From NCBI GenBank assembly GCA_028290925.1, contig JAQGIX010000343.1:1-5485 (forward strand): a DNA stretch of 5,485 bases, given 5' to 3'. Positions 1 through 4,489 of this stretch are shown here, one piece after another. Each line of letters opens with the position of its first letter. Position 1 is the first letter of the stretch. The notes under the pieces were generated by a model, which worked only from the letters and a program-made list of their open reading frames with translations, did not search any database and was not told the DNA's origin. The translations under genes were made by a program, and so were the position numbers. The stretch comes from Phenylobacterium sp. (GTDB lineage Bacteria > Pseudomonadota > Alphaproteobacteria > Caulobacterales > Caulobacteraceae).

Positions 1-496
1 CGTGGAACACCGGGATGTCCAGGAGCTCCTGCAGCTCCGTCTCGATGCGGAAGCACTCCGGGCTCTTGATGTCCTCGAGGTTGATGCCCCCGAAGGTGAC
101 CCCGATGTTCTTCACCACGGTGATGACCTCGTCGGGATCGGTGGCGCTCACCTCGATGTCGATGGCGTCCACGTCGGCGAAGCGCTTGAAGAGCACGCCC
201 TTGCCTTCCATCACCGGCTTGGCGGCCAGCGCGCCCAGGTTGCCGAGCCCCAGGATGGCCGTGCCGTTGGAGATCACCGCCACCAGGTTGCCCTTGGAGG
301 TGTATTCGTAGGCGTCGTCCGGATTGGCGGCGATCGCCAGCACCGGCGCCGCCACGCCCGGCGAATAGGCCAGGCTGAGGTCCCGTTGCGTCGCCATCGG
401 CTTGGTCGCGGCGATGGCGATCTTCCCGGGCGTCGGCTCCCGGTGGAACGCGAGGGCTTCCTCGTCGGTGAAGGTGCGCTTTTCGGCGTCGCTCAT
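1..496 (-). CDS. maeB: NADP-dependent malic enzyme, MaeB type (N-terminal part, runs off left edge)
   Basis: Reading leftward from ATG at 496-494, 165 codons stay open to the window edge, so the gene is 3'-partial. Malic enzymes oxidatively decarboxylate malate to pyruvate, here expected to make NADPH in the cytosol. The visible part is the malic N-terminal domain. It contains SLAYSPGVAAPV (residues 41-52, with the likely catalytic Tyr44), ISNGTAILGLGNLG (75-88), PVMEGKGVLFK (94-104, with the likely catalytic Lys99) and INLEDIKSPECF (138-149, whose Glu141-Asp142 match the divalent-metal ligands). The NAD(P)-binding domain, and the phosphotransacetylase-like C-terminal domain usual in MaeB (about 750 residues in total), would lie outside the window. 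The start is supported by the typical short leader before EEALAFH and by AAGGA on the minus strand at 512-508, 11 nt upstream. Assignment to the malic enzyme family is firm. The choice of MaeB, and of NADP over NAD, rests on resemblance. Confidence 0.93.
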   Translation of the reverse strand, partial: MSDAEKRTFTDEEALAFHREPTPGKIAIAATKPMATQRDLSLAYSPGVAAPVLAIAANPDDAYEYTSKGNLVAVISNGTAILGLGNLGALAAKPVMEGKGVLFKRFADVDAIDIEVSATDPDEVITVVKNIGVTFGGINLEDIKSPECFRIETELQELLDIPVFH

Positions 497-532
497 GGCG
501 GCGGCGGTCCTTGGACATCGTCGGGCGTGGAA

Positions 533-568
533 GCGGTCACCTATAGAGAGCCCCGCCCCGCCGAACAA
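533..568 (-). promoter_or_regulatory. candidate sigma-70-type promoter for maeB
   Basis: On the minus strand, TTGTTC (568-563) is followed after 17 nt by TATAGG (545-540). These match TTGACA in three of six positions and TATAAT in four of six. The predicted transcription start near 533 would leave a leader of about 37 nt containing the AAGGA site of maeB. The spacing is ideal and the -10 element stands out in otherwise very GC-rich DNA, but the -35 match is modest. Confidence 0.4.
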
Positions 569-617
569 CCATCACCCTAGGGGATCACCGAGGGCGCCGC
601 CGCGAACCAAGACGTGC

Positions 618-647
618 TTGACTCATATGTAAGTCTGTACTTACGGT
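618..647 (+). promoter_or_regulatory. candidate promoter of the arsR-SRPBCC-GST unit
   Basis: TTGACT at 618-623 is a five-of-six match to the -35 consensus, in a local AT-rich patch just upstream of the repressor gene. The best -10 candidate at a compatible distance is TACGGT (642-647, 18-nt spacer), which is weak. A start site six to eight bases beyond it would fall at or beside the ATG at 653, implying a leaderless or nearly leaderless mRNA. Consistent with this, the only SD-like bases (GGTAAG, 645-650) sit 2 nt from the ATG, too close for normal use. The weak -10 keeps confidence moderate. Confidence 0.45.
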
Positions 648-651
648 AAGT
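629..651. promoter_or_regulatory. putative ArsR-family operator: three GTAAGT half-sites forming two overlapping palindromes
   Basis: GTAAGT (629-634), ACTTAC (639-644) and GTAAGT (646-651) are three exact copies of one hexamer in alternating orientation. The first pair makes an inverted repeat with a 4-nt spacer. The second pair makes a perfect 13-bp palindrome centred on 645. The cluster lies between the TTGACT -35 element and the ATG, covering the expected -10 region and start site. Placement right before a winged-helix repressor gene is typical of autoregulation by ArsR-family proteins. The binding protein is inferred. Confidence 0.6.
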
Positions 652-652
652 C

Positions 653-976
653 ATGGCTAACGCAACCGCCTTCGCCGCCCTGGCCGATCCGACCCGCCGC
701 GAGGTGTTCGAACGCCTCGCCGCCGGACCGCGCTCGGTGGGCGACCTGGCGCAGGACCTGCCGGTCAGCCGGCCGGCGGTCTCCCAGCACCTGAAGGTGC
801 TGAAGGCGGCCGGGCTGGTGACCGATCGGCCGGAAGGCGCGCGGCGCGTCTACCAGATCGACCCGCAGGGGCTGGGCCAACTGCGCGCCTGGCTCGACCG
901 GTTCTGGGACCAGGCGCTGGAGGCCTTCAAGGCCGAGGTGGAAAAACCCGACGATGACGAGGAGGACGAGGCTTGA
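653..976 (+). CDS. ArsR-family winged-helix transcriptional repressor (SRPBCC-associated type)
   Basis: A 107-residue DNA-binding regulator of the ArsR/HTH_5 family, expected to act as a dimer that leaves its operator when a signal is bound. FAALADPTRREVFERLA (7-23) is the classic opening helix. SVGDLAQDLPVSRPAVSQHLKVLKAAGLV (28-56) is the helix-turn-helix with recognition helix, and EGARRVYQID (61-70) is the beta-wing. LRAWLDRFWDQALEAFKAEVEK (77-98) is the C-terminal helix typical of ArsR proteins paired with AHSA1 genes. The protein has no cysteine, so the thiolate metal site of ArsR/SmtB metal sensors is absent. It ends in an acidic tail (residues 100-106, all Asp or Glu) whose codons also supply the Shine-Dalgarno site of the next gene. 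ATG 653 is the first possible start, because TAA lies in frame at 647-649. The stop overlaps the next start by 4 nt, indicating one transcript and coupled translation. The inducer is unknown. Confidence 0.92.
   Translation: MANATAFAALADPTRREVFERLAAGPRSVGDLAQDLPVSRPAVSQHLKVLKAAGLVTDRPEGARRVYQIDPQGLGQLRAWLDRFWDQALEAFKAEVEKPDDDEEDEA
961..965 (+). promoter_or_regulatory. Shine-Dalgarno site for the TTG-started SRPBCC gene
   Basis: GGAGG lies 7 nt before TTG 973, inside the Glu/Asp codons that end the arsR gene. Its quality and spacing support TTG 973 as the real start of the SRPBCC gene. Confidence 0.7.
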
Positions 977-1440
977 GCCAGACCATCACCCCAGCTGCGA
1001 TCCGCAAGACGCTTGAGGTCCGCGCGACGCCGCAGAAGGCCTTTCAGGTGTTCACCGACGGCATCGACCGCTGGTGGCCGAAGGACCTCACCATCAGCAA
1101 GGCGCCGCTGAAGCAGGTGGTGATCGAGCCGCGGGTCGGCGGCCGCTGGTACGGGATCGACGTCGACGGCGCCGAGGACGACTGGGGCGACGTGCTGGCC
1201 TGGGAGCCGCCCGGCCGCCTGCTGCTCGCCTGGCGGATCAGCGGCAAGTGGGTCTGCGATCCGTCGGTGCATACCGAGGTGGAGGTCACCTTCACCGATC
1301 TCGGCGACGGGCGCTGCCGCGTCGACTTCGAACACCGCGACCTGGCGAACCTGGGCGAGGGCGCCGACACCGCCGCTGTCAGCATGGACAGCGGGTGGGG
1401 GGGCATCCTCGGCCGCTTCAAGGCCGCAGCTGAATCCTGA
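973..1440 (+). CDS. SRPBCC/AHSA1-domain protein (Aha1-like, START-fold ligand-binding family)
   Basis: A 155-residue cytoplasmic protein of the AHSA1 family (Activator of Hsp90 ATPase homologue 1-like, SRPBCC superfamily). The fold is a helix-grip barrel with a hydrophobic cavity; bacterial members usually have no known ligand. Order of elements: IRKTLEVRATPQKAFQVFTD (10-29, first strand and helix), IDRWWPKD (31-38), VIEPRVGGRWY (50-60, the characteristic GG-W strand), LAWEPPGRLLLAWRI (75-89), TEVEVTFTDLGDG (101-113, central strands), and GWGGILGRFKAAA (141-153, the conserved C-terminal helix). Length is normal for the family. The start is TTG at 973, with GGAGG 7 nt upstream. TTGA overlaps the arsR stop by 4 nt, so ribosome re-initiation is likely. 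ArsR-AHSA1 pairs are widespread in bacteria. I infer that the pair senses or handles a small hydrophobic compound. Direct Hsp90 activation is doubtful for a single-domain bacterial member. Confidence 0.9.
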   Translation: MSQTITPAAIRKTLEVRATPQKAFQVFTDGIDRWWPKDLTISKAPLKQVVIEPRVGGRWYGIDVDGAEDDWGDVLAWEPPGRLLLAWRISGKWVCDPSVHTEVEVTFTDLGDGRCRVDFEHRDLANLGEGADTAAVSMDSGWGGILGRFKAAAES

Positions 1441-1458
1441 TTTCAGAAGGAGACGAAC

Positions 1459-2118
1459 ATGTCCGAAGTGGTCATCCATGGCATTCCCGGCAGCGCCTAT
1501 GTGCGCATGCCGCTCCTGGCCTGCGAGGAGAAGGGCGCCCCCTATCGCCTCGCCGCCATGCCGTTCGGAAGCACCCAGAGCCCCGAGCACCTGGCCCGCC
1601 AGCCGTTCGGGCGGATCCCGACGATCGAGCACGGCGACTTTCGGCTCTACGAGGTCCAGGCGATCCTCCGCTATATCGACCAGGTGTTCGACGGCCCCAG
1701 CCTGACGCCCGCCGACCCCAGGGCCCAGGCGCGCATGAACCAGGTGATGAACATCATGGACTGGTACGTCATGCCCTCGATCAGCGTTGGCATCGGCTTC
1801 AACCGGGTGATCAAGCCGATCCTGGGCCTGCCCGTGGACGAGGCCGCGGTGGCCGCCGCCGGGCCGCAGGCCAAGGTCTGCATCGCGGCGCTGGAGGATA
1901 TCCTGGCGGACAAGCCCTATTTCGCCGGCGCGGCGGTCTCCCTGGCTGACCTGATGGCGGTGTCGCACCTCGACGTCTTCGCCGAGACGCCGGAGGGCGC
2001 CGAGATCATGGCCGGTTCCCCGCTGCTGGCCTGGCTCGACCGCATGGCCGAGCGCCCCAGCGTGCGGAAGACCGCCATGCGCAAACTGATGAACCTGCCC
2101 GAGCCCGCGCTCGCCTAG
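1459..2118 (+). CDS. glutathione S-transferase family protein
   Basis: A 219-residue cytosolic GST-fold protein. Residues 1-78 form the thioredoxin-like domain: VVIHGIPGSAYVRMPLLACEEKG (4-26) carries Ser12/Tyr14 at the usual catalytic position, and FGRIPTIEHGDFRLYEVQAILRYID (50-74) carries cis-Pro54. Residues from about 88 form the helical C-terminal domain, with the N-capping motif SLADLMA (161-167, Ser161 to Asp164). An odd point is LYEVQAI at 63-69: the Ser/Thr that normally follows the Glu and binds the gamma-glutamyl group of glutathione is Val66, so glutathione binding may be weak or altered. ATG 1459 has AAGGAG at 1447-1452, 6 nt upstream. Only 18 nt separate it from the SRPBCC stop, so it is probably the third gene of the arsR unit. 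That suggests conjugation, reduction or isomerisation of the compound sensed by the repressor; substrate unknown. Confidence 0.9.
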   Translation: MSEVVIHGIPGSAYVRMPLLACEEKGAPYRLAAMPFGSTQSPEHLARQPFGRIPTIEHGDFRLYEVQAILRYIDQVFDGPSLTPADPRAQARMNQVMNIMDWYVMPSISVGIGFNRVIKPILGLPVDEAAVAAAGPQAKVCIAALEDILADKPYFAGAAVSLADLMAVSHLDVFAETPEGAEIMAGSPLLAWLDRMAERPSVRKTAMRKLMNLPEPALA

Positions 2119-2130
2119 CGCCGGAAGTCA

Positions 2131-2180
2131 TTGACCCGGACGCCTCCCTCGCGAGACTAGCAGTCCTGCTCGCGTTTCGC
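2131..2180 (+). other. GST-dapB gap: weak hairpin and -35-like element
   Basis: CGCG (2150-2153) can pair with CGCG (2171-2174), and AGCA (2159-2162) with TGCT (2167-2170), leaving a 4-nt loop and a 5-nt bulge. TTT (2175-2177) follows, a very short U-run. It could be a weak terminator after the GST gene or a leader structure just before the dapB ribosome site. TTGACC (2131-2136) resembles a -35 element, but no good -10 follows it at 16-18 nt. Whether dapB has its own promoter here or is read from upstream cannot be decided from sequence. Confidence 0.25.
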
Positions 2181-2184
2181 CGGG

Positions 2185-2189
2185 GGAGG
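2185..2189 (+). promoter_or_regulatory. Shine-Dalgarno site that places the dapB start at CTG 2195
   Basis: GGAGG lies 5 nt before CTG 2195. No ATG, GTG or TTG occurs in the dapB frame between the in-frame TGA at 2132-2134 and this CTG. The next in-frame candidate, GTG 2219, lies 29 nt from this site, too far for it to be used. Confidence 0.65.
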
Positions 2190-2194
2190 CGCAT

Positions 2195-2965
2195 CTGACC
2201 CAGCCGCTGAAGATCGCCGTGGCCGGCGCCCTCGGGCGCATGGGCCGCGCCGTGGCCGACATGGTCGGGGCGGAAGAGGGCTTGATGCTCGCCGCCCGTT
2301 TCGACTGCGGACCCGGCGAGGGGCTGGTCAGCCGCGACGACGCCCTGACCGCGGCGGAGGTGGTGATCGACTTCACGACGCCCTCAGCGTCGGTGACGCT
2401 GGCCGAGGCTGCGGCCGCGCGCGGCGGCCCGGCCCTGGTCATCGGCTCCACCGGTTTCGACGACGCGCAGCTGGCGGCGATCGCCAAGGCGGCTGAGCGG
2501 ATCGCCATCGTGCGGGCCGGCAACTTCTCGCTGGGCGTGAACCTGCTGATGGGCCTGGTCGAACAGGCCGCGCGCCTGCTGCCGGCCGAGACCTACGACA
2601 TCGAGGTCTTCGAGGCGCACCATCGCCGCAAGATCGACGCGCCGTCCGGCACCGGCCTGATGCTGGGCGAGGCCGCCGCGCACGGCCGCGGTGTGGATCT
2701 GGCCAAGGTGGCGGCGCGCGGCCGCGACGGGATCACCGGCCCCCGGGGGCCCGGCGACATCGGCTTCTCGGTGATGCGCGCGGGCGGGATCGTCGGCGAG
2801 CACAGCGTGGTCTTCGCCTCCGACGAGGAGATCCTGACGCTCTCGCACTCGGCCCGCGATCGCGGCCTGTTCGCCCGCGGCGCGCTCGCCGCCGCCCGCT
2901 GGGTCGCCGGCCGCCCGCCGGGCCAATACGACATGCGCGACGTCTTGAGCTTCAAGGGGCGCTAG
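2195..2965 (+). CDS. dapB: 4-hydroxy-tetrahydrodipicolinate reductase (DapB), probable CTG start
   Basis: DapB reduces 4-hydroxy-tetrahydrodipicolinate to tetrahydrodipicolinate with NAD(P)H, the second dedicated step towards diaminopimelate and lysine, in the cytosol. From CTG 2195 the protein has 256 residues, normal for the family. KIAVAGALGRMGRAV (6-20) is the Rossmann strand and glycine-rich loop, VVIDFTTP (56-63) and GSTG (84-87) are cofactor-domain motifs, and GNFSLGVNLL (109-118) leads into the tetramerisation/substrate domain. EAHHRRKIDAPSGTG (140-154) is the active-site signature with the proposed acid His142 and Lys146. GGIVGEHSVVFAS (197-209) and a closing RGLFARGALAAARW segment are also typical. 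Starting at GTG 2219 would delete the first Rossmann strand, so CTG with GGAGG 5 nt upstream is preferred; a base error hiding an ATG is possible. The amidase follows after 3 nt. Function is essentially certain; the start is less so. Confidence 0.95.
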   Translation: MTQPLKIAVAGALGRMGRAVADMVGAEEGLMLAARFDCGPGEGLVSRDDALTAAEVVIDFTTPSASVTLAEAAAARGGPALVIGSTGFDDAQLAAIAKAAERIAIVRAGNFSLGVNLLMGLVEQAARLLPAETYDIEVFEAHHRRKIDAPSGTGLMLGEAAAHGRGVDLAKVAARGRDGITGPRGPGDIGFSVMRAGGIVGEHSVVFASDEEILTLSHSARDRGLFARGALAAARWVAGRPPGQYDMRDVLSFKGR

Positions 2966-2968
2966 ACC

Positions 2969-4423
2969 ATGGCCGACATCCTGGAGCTCGACGCCAGCGG
3001 CCAGATCGCCGCCCTGTCCGCCAAGCGCGTCTCCGCGGTCGAGCTGCTGAAGGCCGCCATGGCCCGCCACGAGCAGACGCACCCCTTGCTCAATGCGGTG
3101 GTCATGGCCGATCCGGAACGGGCCCTGGCCCGCGCCCGCGCCGTGGACGACCTGCGCGCCAAGGGCGAGCCCATCGGCCCGCTGGCCGGGGTGCCAATGA
3201 CCATCAAGGACACTTTCGACGTGGTCGGCATGGCGGCCTCCTCGGGCCTCGAGGCGATGCGCCGGCGCCAGGCGGAGGACGCCACCGTCGTCGCCAGCGC
3301 GCGGGCGGCGGGCGCGGTGATCTGGGGCAAGACCAATGTGCCGGTGATGGCCGGCGACTGGCAGACCTTCAACGCGCTCTACGGGACCACCAACAATCCC
3401 TGGGACGTCGCCCGCACGACCGGCGGCTCCTCGGGCGGGGCGGCCGCGGCGCTCTGCGCCCGGATCACCGCGCTGGAGATCGGCTCCGACATCGGCGGCT
3501 CCTTGCGCGTGCCGGCGAGCTTCTGCGGCGTGTTCTCCCATAAGCCCACCTGGGGGCTCGTGCCCCAGCACGGCCACGTGCCGCCGCGGCCCGGCTCCTG
3601 GGTGGAACGCGACCTCAATGTGGTGGGGCCGATGGCCCGCTCGGCGCGGGACCTGCGGCTGCTGCTCTCGGTCATCGCCGGCGGCTCGGTCGCGCCCAAG
3701 GCGGCGCCGGCCGACCTGAAGACGGTCCGCATCGCGCTGTGGCTGGACGAGGCGCTGTTCCCGCTCGATCCGGAGGCCCGCGAGGTGATCGCCGGCCTGG
3801 CCAACGAGCTCGCCGCGGCCGGCGCCGAGGTCACGCCGATCCCCAGCCCCGTGGACGCCCGCGCCCTGATGGGCGCCTACCACACCCTGCTGGGCGGGGT
3901 GCTGGGCGAGGACCTGCCGCCGCAGGTCCTGCGGCAGATGCAGATGCTGCGGCCGTTCGCCAGGATGGCCATGAAGCGCGGCGCCGACCCGCTCTCGCCC
4001 TCGGCCATGGCGCTGGCCTACACGGCCACCCATCGCGAGTGGATGGAGGCCGACGCGGTGCGCTGCCGCCTGCGCCACGAGATCGGAGCCTTGTTCGATC
4101 GCTTCGATGCGGTGCTGGCGCCGATCACCCCGGTCGCGGCCTTCCCGCACGACCACCGGCCGTTCCAGACCCGCGCGCTTCGTCTCTCCACCGGGGCTGC
4201 GATCCCCTACAATTCGATGCTGAACTGGATCGCGCTGGCCACGGCGCTGGGCCTGCCGGCGACGGCGGTTCCGGCGGGCCGGACGGCCGTGGGGCTACCG
4301 GTGGGCGCCCAGCTCATCGGCCCGATCGGCGGCGACGCCCGCACGCTGGCCCTGGCCCAGGCGATCGACGAGAACCTCCGCGGCTTCGTCGCGCCCGGCG
4401 CGCGCACCGAGGTCAGGGTCTAG
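2969..4423 (+). CDS. amidase-signature family hydrolase
   Basis: A 484-residue amidase-signature enzyme, a Ser-cisSer-Lys hydrolase that cleaves carboxamide bonds; normal length for stand-alone members. The full triad is visible: Lys80 in GVPMTIKDTFDV (74-85), Ser154 in TTGGSSGGAAAAL (150-162) and nucleophile Ser178 in GSDIGGSLRVPASFCG (172-187). The 24-residue spacing between the two serines equals that in fatty acid amide hydrolase. The C-terminal part carries LAPITPVAAFPHD (383-395) and the conserved LGLPATAVPAG (427-437) and GLPVGAQLIGP (442-452). No signal peptide is seen, so it is probably cytoplasmic. It is unlikely to be GatA, since no gatC or gatB is adjacent and the central segment (GDWQTFNALYGTTNNPWD) is of the general amidase type. 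ATG 2969 follows the dapB stop by 3 nt, with AAGGGG at 2954-2959, so co-transcription with dapB is likely. Substrate unknown; a role in lysine synthesis is not implied by adjacency. Confidence 0.93.
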   Translation: MADILELDASGQIAALSAKRVSAVELLKAAMARHEQTHPLLNAVVMADPERALARARAVDDLRAKGEPIGPLAGVPMTIKDTFDVVGMAASSGLEAMRRRQAEDATVVASARAAGAVIWGKTNVPVMAGDWQTFNALYGTTNNPWDVARTTGGSSGGAAAALCARITALEIGSDIGGSLRVPASFCGVFSHKPTWGLVPQHGHVPPRPGSWVERDLNVVGPMARSARDLRLLLSVIAGGSVAPKAAPADLKTVRIALWLDEALFPLDPEAREVIAGLANELAAAGAEVTPIPSPVDARALMGAYHTLLGGVLGEDLPPQVLRQMQMLRPFARMAMKRGADPLSPSAMALAYTATHREWMEADAVRCRLRHEIGALFDRFDAVLAPITPVAAFPHDHRPFQTRALRLSTGAAIPYNSMLNWIALATALGLPATAVPAGRTAVGLPVGAQLIGPIGGDARTLALAQAIDENLRGFVAPGARTEVRV

Positions 4424-4439
4424 GGGCCACCCCCAAGGG

Positions 4440-4470
4440 AAAAGGCGCGGCCGTTCAGCCGCGCCTCTCC
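4440..4470. terminator. bidirectional rho-independent-type terminator between convergent genes
   Basis: AGGCGCGGC (4443-4451) and GCCGCGCCT (4458-4466) form a perfect 9-bp stem with a 6-nt loop. On the minus strand the stem is followed by a short U-run (AAAA on the plus strand just before and within the stem base), 24 nt past the stop of the minus-strand gene. On the plus strand it is followed by CTCCTT, 19 nt after the amidase stop. The U-run is better on the minus strand, so termination is probably stronger for that gene. Confidence 0.7.
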
Positions 4471-4489
4471 TTCGATCGTCAGACGTCGC

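Noticed and set aside
2..580. A 192-codon plus-strand open frame opposite maeB
   Set aside because: The minus strand here encodes clear malic-enzyme motifs; the plus frame is a compositional mirror (many His, Asp, Arg) without family features.
850..1968. A 372-codon minus-strand open frame across the arsR, SRPBCC and GST genes
   Set aside because: It overlaps three recognisable genes on the other strand and has low-complexity, His/Asp/Arg-rich composition.
2219..2221. GTG as the dapB start
   Set aside because: It would remove the first beta-strand of the Rossmann domain and lies 29 nt from the nearest good ribosome site, whereas CTG 2195 fits both length and spacing.
2738..2751. Perfect 14-bp palindrome GGCCCCCGGGGGCC inside dapB
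   Set aside because: It encodes part of the TGPRGPGD segment of dapB and is explained by Gly/Pro codons in GC-rich DNA; no promoter or gene boundary is nearby.
2384..4156. A 590-codon open frame on the minus strand across dapB and the amidase
   Set aside because: It is rich in Arg, His, Gly and Ala, shows no recognisable domain, and lies opposite two genes with complete catalytic motifs. Such antisense frames are expected in very GC-rich coding DNA.
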